From positions 1-38,299 of the forward strand of contig NZ_JAODIX010000055.1 of the NCBI RefSeq assembly GCF_026586675.1: a stretch of 38,299 bases of DNA. The letters are read 5' to 3'. The notes beneath the pieces were generated by a model. That model was not told the DNA's origin and did not search any database. It saw nothing but the letters and a program-made list of their open reading frames with translations. The stretch is from Halorubrum yunnanense. Its GTDB lineage: Archaea; Halobacteriota; Halobacteria; Halobacteriales; Haloferacaceae. Positions 23,084 through 30,692 of this stretch are shown piece by piece. Position numbers and translations under genes: made by a program. Position 1 is the stretch's first letter, and every line of letters begins with the position of its first letter.

Positions 23084-23848
23084 ATGCCCCACCAGTGTAC
23101 CACCTGCGGCCGGACGTTCCCCGACGGCTCAAAGGAGATGCTCTCGGGCTGCCCGGACTGCGGTGGGAACAAGTTCCAGTTCAAACCCGCGGGCGCGACG
23201 GCCGACGAAGGATCGACCCCGGCCGAGCAGTCGTCACCGACTTCGGACAACAGATCCGATCAGAGCGATGACTTCCCCTCGACCGATTTCCCATCGACTG
23301 ACTCTCAATCGACCGATTCCCCATCGACTGACCCTCAATCGACCGATTCCCCATCGACTAACCCTGCGGAAGCCGCTGCGACGGACGACTCCGCCCCTTC
23401 GGACTCGACTCCCGCCGACGCCGGCCCGGCAGATTCCGACACCGAACGTGCCGCGCGAACCGATCCCGCCGACTCGACTTCGACTCCCCCCGACGAGTCG
23501 ACCGGCACCGAACATGTCAACGAACGCAGCGAGGAAGACGTCGCGCAGGCGAGCACCCGTTCCGACGTCGTCTCGCCCGACGAGCTCGACCGGGCGAGCC
23601 GACCCGTCGACTCCGAATCCGGCGCGGACCGCCAGGGCTCCGCCGACCCGGACGCCCCCCGTCCCGACATCGGTAAGCTCCGAGACGAGCTCAACGAGCA
23701 GTTCGAGAGCATCCGGATCGTGAGCCCCGGGAAGTACGAGCTCAACCTGATGGAGCTGTACGACCGGCAGGAGTACATCATCTCCCTGCAGGAGGACGGC
23801 CGATACGTCATCGAGATGCCCGACGCGTGGGGCATTCAGGACGAGTGA
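23084..23848 (+). CDS. oapC: Zinc-ribbon protein OapC
   Basis: The 254-residue protein has an N-terminal zinc ribbon with Cys5, Cys8, Cys23 and Cys26 (HQCTTCGRTFPDG, LSGCPDCGGNKFQF). A long disordered Ser/Thr/Asp/Pro linker (about 36-200) includes a 30-bp tandem repeat. The C-terminal domain (about 200-254) is conserved: IRIVSPGKYELNLMELYDRQ, then YVIEMPDAWGIQDE. It matches the OapC family that follows OapA and OapB. The role of the trio is not established from sequence. The start is set by the abutting oapB stop. Confidence 0.9.
   Translation: MPHQCTTCGRTFPDGSKEMLSGCPDCGGNKFQFKPAGATADEGSTPAEQSSPTSDNRSDQSDDFPSTDFPSTDSQSTDSPSTDPQSTDSPSTNPAEAAATDDSAPSDSTPADAGPADSDTERAARTDPADSTSTPPDESTGTEHVNERSEEDVAQASTRSDVVSPDELDRASRPVDSESGADRQGSADPDAPRPDIGKLRDELNEQFESIRIVSPGKYELNLMELYDRQEYIISLQEDGRYVIEMPDAWGIQDE
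23281..23370 (+). repeat. 30-bp tandem repeat in the OapC linker
   Basis: Three 30-bp units (GACCGATTCCCCATCGACTG plus ACCCTCAATC, with small changes) begin at 23281, 23311 and 23341. They encode TDxPSTDPQS-like decapeptides in the disordered linker. Confidence 0.85.
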
Positions 23849-24225
23849 CGACGGTCGGAATTCCCCGCCCCACCCCGCTACGGGCCGAACCTCAGAGCCG
23901 CCGCTCCCGCCCGACCGCACGTTCGGGCGACCCTTGTCGAAGTGGACACAGTTATGCGGCTTCCTCCGTTACGGCCGCTCATGCCTGCTGACCACGCTTT
24001 CACCTCGGGATCTCAGGCGTTCAGTCCGGGATCTCGAACCGCCTCCCGTCCGATCCGAGACGACGACCCGTCCCGACCGCTCGGTGGTCGCTCTCTCCTC
24101 ACCGCCGGCGAAGCCGACCGGAACCCTCGTAACGACGAAGCCGACCGGAACCCTCGTAGCGACGAAGCCGACCGGAACTCCCGTAGTGACGGAGCCGACC
24201 GGAATCTCTCCAACGAGGTGGACGT
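23849..24225 (+). promoter_or_regulatory. Long leader of the aspartate kinase gene, with minisatellite
   Basis: This 377-nt gap has no supported gene. A TATA-like CAGTTATGC lies at 23949-23957, while no box is seen 22-34 nt before lysC. A Shine-Dalgarno-like GAGGTG (24215-24220) sits 5 nt before the lysC ATG. Together these suggest a transcript with a leader of roughly 250 nt, unusual among the leaderless genes here. Four 27-bp repeats occupy 24111-24218. An open frame at 23942-24235 (97 codons) has low third-position GC and is not supported as a gene. Confidence 0.5.
24111..24218 (+). repeat. 27-bp minisatellite before lysC
   Basis: Four units starting AAGCCGACCGGAACCCTCGT begin at 24111, 24138, 24165 and 24192, with increasing divergence toward lysC. 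The last unit runs into the Shine-Dalgarno-like site. Confidence 0.87.
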
Positions 24226-25407
24226 ATGCGCGTAGTCGCCAAGTTCGGCGGCACGAGTCTCGGCAGCGGCGACCGGATCGAACGCGCCGCGGACTCCGTC
24301 GCGAACGCTGTCGGGGCGGGCCACGAGATCGCCGTGGTCGCGAGCGCGATGGGATCGACCACCGACGACCTCCTCGACGACATCACCTTCGAGACGGACG
24401 ACCCCGACCGCGCCGAGATCGTCTCGATGGGCGAGCGAACCAGCGTCAGGATGCTCAAGGCGGCCCTCTCAGTCCGCGACATCGACGCCGTCTTCTTGGA
24501 ACCGGGTCACCCCGACTGGCCGGTGATCACGGACGAGCTCGGCGAGGTCGACATCGAGGAGACCAAGAAGCGCGCGCACGCCATCGCGGAGCGGCTCGAC
24601 GGCGTTGTCCCGATCATCACCGGCTTCCTCGCGGAGGACCACGACGGCAACGTCACGACGCTCGGCCGGGGGGGCTCCGACACGACTGCGGTCATGCTCG
24701 GCAACTACATGAACGCCGACGAGGTCGTGATCGTCACCGACGTCGAGGGCGTCATGACCGGCGACCCCCGCGTCGTTGAGGGAGCGCGGAACGTTGGTCG
24801 GATCACCGTCGACGAGCTTCGGAACCTCTCTTTCCGCGGCGCCGAGGTTGTCGCGCCGTCAGCGCTCTCGTACAAGGACGAGGACCTCTCGGTCCGGGTC
24901 GTCCACTACCAACACGGTGACCTCCTCAGGGGCGGGACCCGAATCGAGGGGCAGTTCGAGAGCCTGATCGACATGCGCGAGGAGCCGCTCGCGTGTCTCA
25001 CCATCGCCGGCCGCGCGATCCGGAACCGGGCCGGTATCCTCTCGCAGCTCGCGAGCGCCCTCCGCGAGGAGGAGATCAACATCGACGCGGTCGCCTCCGG
25101 CATGGACTCGGTCACGTTCTACGTCGACGTCGACGTCGCGGAGACCGCCGAGGCGCTGCTCCACGAGGCCGTCGTCGACGATGAGGCGCTCTCCTCGGTG
25201 AGCGTCGCCGACCCCATCGCCGTCGTCCGGGTGACCGGCGGCGAGCTCCCGAACCAGCCCGGCGTCATCCAGGAGATTATCGCGCCGCTGGCCGAAGACG
25301 GGATCAACATCATCGACCTCATCACGAGCGCCACGTCCGTCGCGGTGTTCGTCGACTGGGACGACAGGGAAGCGGCGCTTGAGATCGTTCAACGGCGATT
25401 CGACTGA
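24226..25407 (+). CDS. lysC: Aspartate kinase
   Basis: The enzyme phosphorylates aspartate, the first step to threonine, methionine and (where made) lysine. The 393 residues start MRVVAKFGGTSLGSGDRIER with the nucleotide-binding KFGGTS. They continue with the amino-acid-kinase features VVASAMGSTTDDLLD, SMGERTSVRML, TLGRGGSDTTAVMLG and VTDVEGVMTGDPR. Two C-terminal ACT domains (about 250-320 and 325-393, with AGRAIRNRAGILSQLASAL and TGGELPNQPGVIQEIIAPLA) mark the feedback-controlled type. It is a single gene ending 31 nt before a convergent GNAT gene. Confidence 0.95.
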   Translation: MRVVAKFGGTSLGSGDRIERAADSVANAVGAGHEIAVVASAMGSTTDDLLDDITFETDDPDRAEIVSMGERTSVRMLKAALSVRDIDAVFLEPGHPDWPVITDELGEVDIEETKKRAHAIAERLDGVVPIITGFLAEDHDGNVTTLGRGGSDTTAVMLGNYMNADEVVIVTDVEGVMTGDPRVVEGARNVGRITVDELRNLSFRGAEVVAPSALSYKDEDLSVRVVHYQHGDLLRGGTRIEGQFESLIDMREEPLACLTIAGRAIRNRAGILSQLASALREEEINIDAVASGMDSVTFYVDVDVAETAEALLHEAVVDDEALSSVSVADPIAVVRVTGGELPNQPGVIQEIIAPLAEDGINIIDLITSATSVAVFVDWDDREAALEIVQRRFD

Positions 25408-25438
25408 CGGTCCGATCAGATCCGATCGATCGGTCTCC

Positions 25439-25999
25439 TCACCTCCCGTTCCGCTCGTCCAACTCCTCGAAGTCGATCCGGTACCGGGTGGTCCGTCGCC
25501 CCTCGAACCGCGGGCCTCTCCCCGTGGCCGCGAACCCCGACGCCTCGATGACCTCGCTGCTCGCCTCGTCGTTCGGGACGACGACCTCGACGCCCATCTC
25601 CTCGCGGCGCGCGAACCGCCGCGGCTCCTCGAACAGCCGCTCGATCGTCGATCCGCTCCCGTCGAAATCGGTCACGTGAACCGTCCCGCCGCGGACGTCG
25701 AACGAAACGAAGCCGAGTACCTCGTCTTCCCTCTCGTCGGCTTCGTCGTCGTTGTCCCCTTCGTCGTCGCTGCCGCGTTCGTTCCCGTATCGGTCCTCCC
25801 CATCGCTATCGCCGTCGTCCCCATCGCTATCGCCGTCGTCCCCATCGCTATCGCCGTCGTCCCCATCGCCGTCGCTACCGCCTCCCACCGCGACACGAAC
25901 CGAGCGGTCGTGGATCATGTTCCTCACGACATCTTCCGGGCGGCCGATCACCGCTGCCAGCGCCTCGGCGTCGGACTCGAGTGCGTCACGGATCCGCAT
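25439..25999 (-). CDS. GNAT-like acetyltransferase with a repeat-coded acidic loop
   Basis: The 186-residue protein begins MRIRDALESDAEALAAVIGR, a GNAT N-terminus. Strand RVAV (35-38) and strand EVLGFVSFDVRGG (93-105) are separated by a 54-residue Asp/Gly/Ser loop. The rest (VHVTDFDGSGSTIERLFEEP, VEVVVPNDEASSEVIEASGF) covers the later sheet and helix. The acetyl-CoA loop R-x2-G-x-G/A is not obvious, so activity is uncertain; it may be a haloarchaeal GNAT-fold family. Without the loop it would be about 132 residues, nearer the family norm. The loop DNA is a 21-bp tandem repeat. Confidence 0.75.
   Translation of the reverse strand: MRIRDALESDAEALAAVIGRPEDVVRNMIHDRSVRVAVGGGSDGDGDDGDSDGDDGDSDGDDGDSDGEDRYGNERGSDDEGDNDDEADEREDEVLGFVSFDVRGGTVHVTDFDGSGSTIERLFEEPRRFARREEMGVEVVVPNDEASSEVIEASGFAATGRGPRFEGRRTTRYRIDFEELDERNGR
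25801..25870 (-). repeat. 21-bp minisatellite in a GNAT gene
   Basis: CATCGCTATCGCCGTCGTCC repeats with a 21-bp period from 25801, 25822 and 25843, with a partial fourth at 25864. On the coding strand it gives the heptapeptide DGDDGDS. Confidence 0.88.
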
Positions 26000-26106
26000 A
26001 TCTCGGCTATCGGGCGGATCCGTATAAACCCGCTGACGATCGCTCCCTCGCTCTCTCGGAACCGGCCCTTCTCCACCCGAACTGCCTCCCTCCGCCGAAG
26101 TAATAT

Positions 26107-26116
26107 AGTTTTAAAC
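26107..26116 (+). promoter_or_regulatory. TATA-like box of the mini membrane protein gene
   Basis: AGTTTTAAAC lies 24-33 nt before ATG 26140, a strong haloarchaeal promoter box. It is too far from the next ATG at 26229 for a leaderless start there, which supports the 29-codon gene. Confidence 0.65.
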
Positions 26117-26139
26117 GACCGGCGTCCCCAGAGACCGAC

Positions 26140-26229
26140 ATGAGCAAATCCACCACGATCGTACTCGGAACGATCGGCGTCTCGGCGGCCCTGTCCGTAC
26201 TCATCATCCTCTCGTACGTGCTCGCCTGA
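26140..26229 (+). CDS. 29-residue single-span membrane peptide
   Basis: The reading frame encodes a short polar start (MSKSTT) and one hydrophobic span (IVLGTIGVSAALSVLIILSY) ending VLA. It has a well-placed TATA box 24-33 nt upstream, and its TGA overlaps the ATG of the next gene by one nt (TGATG). These support a real, translated peptide coupled to its neighbour. No family is recognised with certainty; a small regulatory or anchoring membrane peptide is possible. Confidence 0.7.
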   Translation: MSKSTTIVLGTIGVSAALSVLIILSYVLA

Positions 26230-27098
26230 TGTTCACCTCCCGACCGCTCGACGACGACCTCGATGCCGTCCGCGAGGACCACGCCCCCGGAGCGCCCGTC
26301 CTCGACGTCGACGCGGACTTCGAGACCCTCCCGCCCGCATCGGCCGAGGATCTCGGACTATTCGTCGACGACCTCTCGCCAGCCGCCTTCCCGACCGAGT
26401 GGCTCGCAGACGAAGTCCCCGAGCTCCTCCGGCGGTACGCCGGCCCCGCGTTCACCGTCGGCCTCCCCGGGGACGGCACCGTCGTCCGGACGACCCAGAC
26501 CGACCCGCAGACCGTCCTCGTCAAGAAGCGGGCGGAGGGAACCCCCGACGACTTCCTCGCGTTCCTGATCGCCGACCGGCTGGTACAGGTCGGCGCCTCG
26601 CCGTCCCCCGGATCGGTCCCGGAAGAGACTCTCTCGGACCGCCTCCCTGAGAGCTTTCTCCCCTTCTTCGGCAAACGCTACTCCGACCTCGACGCCGCGG
26701 TCCGCCGGCCCGACCCCGACACCGGCGCCTCGACCACGGGGCACGGCCCGACCGACGTCTTCCAGGTCGCGGCCGCGCTGTTCGACGCCTGGGTCGGGCT
26801 GTACACCCGAGACGTCTTCGCGTCGTGGGAGGGACGCCGTCCGCGGCTGTTCGACGCGTGGCTCGACGCCGGCGACCGCTTGGAGGGACGCCTGGGCGGG
26901 CTCCCGGGCGAGGTCGCCCGCGGCGAGACCGAGTTCGCGGGCGCGACGGAGTACGCCTGCTCGGCCGTCCGCCACGGGCTCGACCTCCCCGCGCCGTTCG
27001 CCGCGCTCGACACCGCCGCCTACCGCGACCGCGGCGCCCCCTACGCGGTGAAGTGGGCGGAAAAAACGTTCCAGTCGATGGCCGAGGACGACTCCTGA
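26229..27098 (+). CDS. Conserved haloarchaeal protein, function unknown
   Basis: The 289-residue protein is acidic and mostly soluble, with blocks FPTEWLADEVPELLRRYAGP, FTVGLPGDGTVVRTTQTDPQ, VLVKKRAEGTPDDFLAFLIA and QVAAALFDAWVGLYTRDVFA. I recognise it only as a haloarchaeal hypothetical. No catalytic motif, metal site or membrane span is visible. Coupling to the upstream 29-residue membrane peptide hints that the pair may act at the membrane. It ends 24 nt before the convergent HTR-like gene. Confidence 0.8.
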   Translation: MFTSRPLDDDLDAVREDHAPGAPVLDVDADFETLPPASAEDLGLFVDDLSPAAFPTEWLADEVPELLRRYAGPAFTVGLPGDGTVVRTTQTDPQTVLVKKRAEGTPDDFLAFLIADRLVQVGASPSPGSVPEETLSDRLPESFLPFFGKRYSDLDAAVRRPDPDTGASTTGHGPTDVFQVAAALFDAWVGLYTRDVFASWEGRRPRLFDAWLDAGDRLEGRLGGLPGEVARGETEFAGATEYACSAVRHGLDLPAPFAALDTAAYRDRGAPYAVKWAEKTFQSMAEDDS

Positions 27099-27122
27099 CC
27101 GGTTCCTGTCGCTCCGTTTCTC

Positions 27123-27701
27123 CTACACGTCGACGGTGACGTTCCCGTCGCCGTCGAGCCCGATGACGCCCTCGAACAGGTCCCGGAACCGGTCGAGCGT
27201 CGCGACCTCGTGGACCTCCTCGGAGAGGTGGAAGATCCCGACCGCGTCGTGTTCGTCGAGGAGCTCGAGGATCTCCGCGGCGGCCTCATACACCGCGTCG
27301 TCGTCGGCGTAGTACGCCATCTCGGTGAGCGAGTCGACCGACACCCGCCGCTTCCCCTCGTTCTCCGTGAGGAACCGCTCCACCCGGTCGACGACCCCGT
27401 CGAGGTCGTCGGGGGCGGAGACGTAGAACACGTCGTCGCTGGAGCGCCGCGAGTACCCGCGCTCGACGGAGAGCGTGTCGAGGATCGTCGCCTTCGTCTC
27501 GTCGACGTCGTAGTACTCCAGCTTCTGTTCGACCTCGCGCGCGGTCGTCCGTGTGGAGACGACGAGGAACGCGTCGGTGTCGGTTTTTAAAAAGTCCGTG
27601 TCGATCCGGTCGGTCTCGCCGATGCTCGGGTGGACGAGCAGAAGTCCCGTACCGCCCGGGATCGTTTCCGGCCCGTTCTCGACGGCGAGCGAGTAGTCCA
27701 T
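27123..27701 (-). CDS. HTR/KaiC-like RecA-fold protein lacking Walker A
   Basis: The 192 residues resemble the RecA/KaiC-fold HTR-like proteins of haloarchaea. The N-terminus is IPGGTGLLLVHPSIGETDRI where a Walker A would normally be. Next come FLVVSTRTTAREVEQKLEYY, ATILDTLSVERGYSRR, RRVSVDSLTEMAYYADD and GIFHLSEEVHEVATLDRFRD. GGTGLLLVHP lacks the GKT/GKS, so ATP hydrolysis is unlikely; a regulatory role is inferred. A TATA-like TGGTTAAGTC at 27723-27732 fixes ATG 27701. Confidence 0.78.
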   Translation of the reverse strand: MDYSLAVENGPETIPGGTGLLLVHPSIGETDRIDTDFLKTDTDAFLVVSTRTTAREVEQKLEYYDVDETKATILDTLSVERGYSRRSSDDVFYVSAPDDLDGVVDRVERFLTENEGKRRVSVDSLTEMAYYADDDAVYEAAAEILELLDEHDAVGIFHLSEEVHEVATLDRFRDLFEGVIGLDGDGNVTVDV

Positions 27702-27722
27702 GGGATCGAAACCCGCCCGACC

Positions 27723-27732
27723 GACTTAACCA
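27723..27732 (-). promoter_or_regulatory. TATA-like box of the HTR-like gene
   Basis: The minus strand reads TGGTTAAGTC, 22-31 nt before ATG 27701. Confidence 0.5.
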
Positions 27733-27811
27733 TGCGGGCCGCGTCCCCCGAACGGTCTCCGACACCGCCACGCCGACCGGTTTTTGAGTCTCCCTCGCGT
27801 CGGCACGCACG

Positions 27812-28384
27812 ATGGCCGGTCACGACACCGCGCGCGATGTCTACCGACAGGCGCTGCCGGTGATCCTCGTCAGCCTCGTCGCCGGGCTGTTCGCCGGCAC
27901 CATCCTCGGGTCCGAGACGATGCGCGCCGGCATCGCGGAGGTCCCCGGTCTCCTCCTCCTGCTCCCCGCGTTCCTCGCGACCCGCGGCGGGGTGTACGGC
28001 TCGCTCGGCGCCCGCCTCTCGACCGGGCTCCACCAGGGGCTCATCGAGCCCCAGTTTCGCCTCGACCGGCGGCTCAGGAACGCGATACTCGCCTCCTTTA
28101 TCAACGGAATGACTGTCTCCGTCTTCATCGCCGTGGTCACCTACCTCTGGCTGACGTTCTTGGGGACTGAAGGGAGTCTCCTCGAACTGGTCGGGATCAT
28201 GGTCGTGGCGGGGTTCCTCTCGGCGATACTCATGATCTCGGTGCTGATCGCCGTCATCTTCGTCGGCTACCGCCGGGGGCTCGACCCCGACAACGTGATC
28301 GGGCCGGTCGTAACGACGCTCGGGGACGTGTTCGGGGTCTTCTTCCTCCTCGTCGGGATCTACATCGTGGGGGCCGTGCTGTGA
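27812..28384 (+). CDS. MgtE-type divalent cation transporter, membrane half 1
   Basis: The 190-residue protein is one MgtE/SLC41 C-terminal membrane domain with five likely spans. LLLLPAFLATRGGVYGSLGARLS is the pore-region equivalent of the P-x6-GNxG motif, and DPDNVIGPVVTTLGDVFGVF matches the conserved PVVTTxGD segment. It lacks the cytoplasmic N and CBS domains that gate bacterial MgtE. The downstream gene encodes a second such half and overlaps by 4 nt (GTGA). The two halves probably assemble as one SLC41-like transporter of Mg2+ or a similar ion. A TATA-like GGTTTTTGAG is at 27779-27788. Confidence 0.88.
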   Translation: MAGHDTARDVYRQALPVILVSLVAGLFAGTILGSETMRAGIAEVPGLLLLLPAFLATRGGVYGSLGARLSTGLHQGLIEPQFRLDRRLRNAILASFINGMTVSVFIAVVTYLWLTFLGTEGSLLELVGIMVVAGFLSAILMISVLIAVIFVGYRRGLDPDNVIGPVVTTLGDVFGVFFLLVGIYIVGAVL

Positions 28385-28989
28385 CCGACTCCGGCGGCGC
28401 GGAGACCCGCTCGACGTCCTCCTCGGAGACGACGATGACGGACGAGTGGTCGATCCGCCGGATCGTCCGGACGATGATCCCGCTGCTCGCCGCGCTGTCG
28501 GTGCTCCAGCTCGTCTCCGGGACGGTCCTCCAGACGTACGAGGCGGTGCTCGTCAGCAACCCGGCGCTGCTGGTGCTGGTGCCGGTCCAGATCGGCACGG
28601 CCGGCAACCTCGCGTCGATCACCTGCTCGCGGCTCACCACCCAGCTCTACCTCGGGACCTACGAGCTCGACCCGTCGAACCCCGACCTCAGGGCGAACGC
28701 CGGGGCCGTGTTCGCGCTCGCCGGAACCGTCTTCGGGATCGTCGGCGTCGCCGCGTGGGCCATCGGCGTCGCGCTCGGCGGGACGCTCGGGCTCGGCCGG
28801 GTGCTCCTCGTCTCGCTCGTCTCCGGGATGCTCCTCGCCGTCCTCGTCGTCGTCACGAGCGTCGCTGCCGTCGAGCTCTCCTACCGAATGGGGTTCAACC
28901 CCGACGACACGACCATCCCGGTCGTCACCAACGTCTGCGACATCGCCGGCGTGCTGATCCTCTTTGCGGTCGTCTCGGTGGTCGTCTGA
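28381..28989 (+). CDS. MgtE-type divalent cation transporter, membrane half 2
   Basis: The 202-residue protein is the partner of the preceding gene. NPALLVLVPVQIGTAGNLASITCSRL is the pore-region motif with a true G-N, and FNPDDTTIPVVTNVCDIAGVL matches the end motif, giving five likely spans. It starts with GTG 28381 overlapping the upstream TGA. An internal ATG at 28435 (MTDEWSIRRIV) is a possible alternative that would trim 18 polar residues. As in its partner, no CBS or N domain is present. Confidence 0.87.
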   Translation: MTDSGGAETRSTSSSETTMTDEWSIRRIVRTMIPLLAALSVLQLVSGTVLQTYEAVLVSNPALLVLVPVQIGTAGNLASITCSRLTTQLYLGTYELDPSNPDLRANAGAVFALAGTVFGIVGVAAWAIGVALGGTLGLGRVLLVSLVSGMLLAVLVVVTSVAAVELSYRMGFNPDDTTIPVVTNVCDIAGVLILFAVVSVVV

Positions 28990-29017
28990 CCGGCGAGAGT
29001 GGAAAAGGGTCCGACCC

Positions 29018-29461
29018 TCAGAACACGCTGTCGGCGGTCGCGGCGCCGACGACGCTAAACACCGCGCTGACTGCGACGGCCTTGGCCGTGGTCGCCCACA
29101 GCTCGATCCCCGTCACGCCCTGCCGGACGAGGAAGGTGTCCGGCGCGTCGAACAGCACCACGAGGACGATGACGGAGCCGAACGCGACGGCCATCAGCGA
29201 AACGAACCGAGCGGGGATCCCCCCGATCTCCTTTTCCGACTCGGGGTCGCGACCGGTGTCGGCCCGGTAGAGCGCGGCGTACCCGATCAGCCCGACGAGC
29301 CCGGCGGTCAGCCCCCCTTGCACCGCGTTCATGCCCGCGGCCAGGTCCCACACCTCTCCGGTGACGACGAACGGCCCCGCGAGGAGGAAGCCGCCGACCG
29401 CCTGCTGCGCGGAGTCCGCGATCCGGAACTTCGGTCGACGGAGGCTCTGCGGGCGCTTCAC
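29018..29461 (-). CDS. DUF2391-type integral membrane protein
   Basis: The 147-residue protein has four spans and opens with RRPKFRIADSAQQAVGGFLL, AGPFVVTGEVWDLAAGMNAV. This matches a haloarchaeal/bacterial membrane family I know as DUF2391, function unknown. I place the start at GTG 29461 because a TATA-like CGTTTTATCC (29483-29492 on plus) is 22-31 nt upstream; the open frame upstream of it is antisense to the methyltransferase. It is convergent with the transporter pair. Confidence 0.82.
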   Translation of the reverse strand: MKRPQSLRRPKFRIADSAQQAVGGFLLAGPFVVTGEVWDLAAGMNAVQGGLTAGLVGLIGYAALYRADTGRDPESEKEIGGIPARFVSLMAVAFGSVIVLVVLFDAPDTFLVRQGVTGIELWATTAKAVAVSAVFSVVGAATADSVF

Positions 29462-29482
29462 ACTCCCTGAAGGGTCGGCAGC

Positions 29483-29492
29483 GGATAAAACG
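29483..29492 (-). promoter_or_regulatory. TATA-like box of the DUF2391-type gene
   Basis: The minus strand reads CGTTTTATCC, 22-31 nt before GTG 29461, and decides that start. Confidence 0.6.
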
Positions 29493-29572
29493 GCGACGCT
29501 TTCGACCGGGATCGCACCGGGTGGATCGTTCCCCGCCGAACCGGTTTTCACCCGTCCCCCCGTCGTACCCCC

Positions 29573-30250
29573 ATGAGCGTTCGCGAGGAGTTCGACCAGT
29601 GGGCGACGTCGGGGAAGGACCGCGGAATGGAAGACAGACACTGGCACACCGCGAAACACGTGCTCGCGCGGCTGCCGATTGAGCCGGACGACGCCGTCCT
29701 CGATCTCGGCACCGGTTCCGGCTACGCGCTCCGCGCGCTCCGCGAGCGCGGCATCGGTCGCGGGTACGGCCTCGACGGCGCGCCGGAGATGGCGCGCAAC
29801 GCCCGGCGCTACACCGACGACGACGCGGTCGGCTTCCTCGTCGGCGACTTCGACGCGCTCCCCTTCGCCGACGACTCGCTCGACCACGTCTTCTCGATGG
29901 AGGCGTTCTACTACGCGGCCGACCCGCACAACACGCTCCGGGAGATCCGGCGCGTGCTGAAGCCCGGCGGCACCTTCTACTGCGCGGTCAACTACTACGC
30001 TGAGAGCGAGGCGACCCACGCGTGGCAGGAGAACATCGCGGTGGAGATGACGCTGTGGAGCCGCGAGGAGTATCGCGAGGCGTTCCGCGAGGCGGGCCTG
30101 TACGTCGCCGAACAAGACACCGTCCCCGACCGCGAGATCGAGATTCCGGACGCCGAAGCGTTCCCGACCGACGACTGGGACTCCCGCGAGGCGATGGTCG
30201 ACCGCTACCGCACGTGGGGGACGCTGCTGACGGTCGGTATCGCGCCCTGA
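29573..30250 (+). CDS. SAM-dependent methyltransferase, class I
   Basis: The 225-residue protein has the class I fold: motif I VLDLGTGSGYALRALRERG (about 42-60), the acidic turn GYGLDGAPEMARNARR, DFDALPFADDSLDHVFSMEA (motif for the second acid and helix), and HNTLREIRRVLKPGGTFYCAVNYY. It resembles the UbiE/ubiquinone-menaquinone type group, but substrate cannot be assigned. A TATA-like CGGTTTTCAC at 29542-29551 precedes ATG 29573. No operon partner is evident. Confidence 0.88.
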   Translation: MSVREEFDQWATSGKDRGMEDRHWHTAKHVLARLPIEPDDAVLDLGTGSGYALRALRERGIGRGYGLDGAPEMARNARRYTDDDAVGFLVGDFDALPFADDSLDHVFSMEAFYYAADPHNTLREIRRVLKPGGTFYCAVNYYAESEATHAWQENIAVEMTLWSREEYREAFREAGLYVAEQDTVPDREIEIPDAEAFPTDDWDSREAMVDRYRTWGTLLTVGIAP

Positions 30251-30258
30251 CTCGTACG

Positions 30259-30315
30259 TTTATTTATATATCGTCGGTGGTGCCGCGGTGAACGCTTCGA
30301 AAGCCCTAGCCGCTC
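30259..30315 (+). repeat. Dispersed TTTATA-headed repeat, copy C (short)
   Basis: It starts TTTATTTATATATCG, then GCGGTGAACGCTTCGAAAGC and CCTAGCCG. It is directly followed by the head of copy D, giving a tandem pair of heads. Confidence 0.65.
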
Positions 30316-30316
30316 G

Positions 30317-30610
30317 TTTATAAACGGTCGAGTAGGGATCGCCGGTGAAGCCCTCCAAAGCCCCAGCCGCGCTCGGCTCCCACAGCTCGCTGCGCTCCTC
30401 GTCACTCGCTCCGCTCGTTCCTGCGGTGCTTGCGTCGCTGGGGTTCGCCGAGCGCGACTGCCCCTTTGAGTCCCACCCCGCACGGCACCGCGCCACACGC
30501 CTCCCCAACCTCGGCGGACGGCCCGGCGCGGGCAGAGCCGCGCCGGCCCGCCGCCTCCCTCGCACGCGCTCCTCATGGCCGCCAAGGGCGGCCACTCGGA
30601 GGCGCGCGCC
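30317..30610 (+). repeat. Dispersed TTTATA-headed repeat, copy D (long)
   Basis: It starts TTTATAAACGG, then GGTGAAGCCCTCCAAAGCCC, CAGCCGCG, CCCCTTTGAGTCCCACCCCG and CCTCCCCAACCTCGG. A GGCGCGG/CCGCGCC hairpin follows near 30530, then the hairpin TGGCCGCC-AAG-GGCGGCCA and the end GGAGGCGCGCGCC. The block order equals copy B (6689-6933). It and copy C fill the 442-nt gap between the methyltransferase and the Cys-cluster gene; no gene is supported. Confidence 0.78.
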
Positions 30611-30692
30611 GACCGGCGTCTGTATATAAATGCAGATTCGAAATCCGGCGATCCCTTTTAAGTGTGTAAACCGTTCGCACAGTTGATCTCCC

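Noticed and set aside
24111-24218. Possible CRISPR array
   Set aside because: Units are contiguous with no spacers; it is a simple tandem repeat. The same applies to the arrays at 17571, 23281, 25801 and 34281.
23942-24235. A 97-codon open frame before lysC containing the 27-bp repeats
   Set aside because: Third-position GC is far lower than in neighbouring genes, the sequence matches no family, and the repeat is open in more than one frame.
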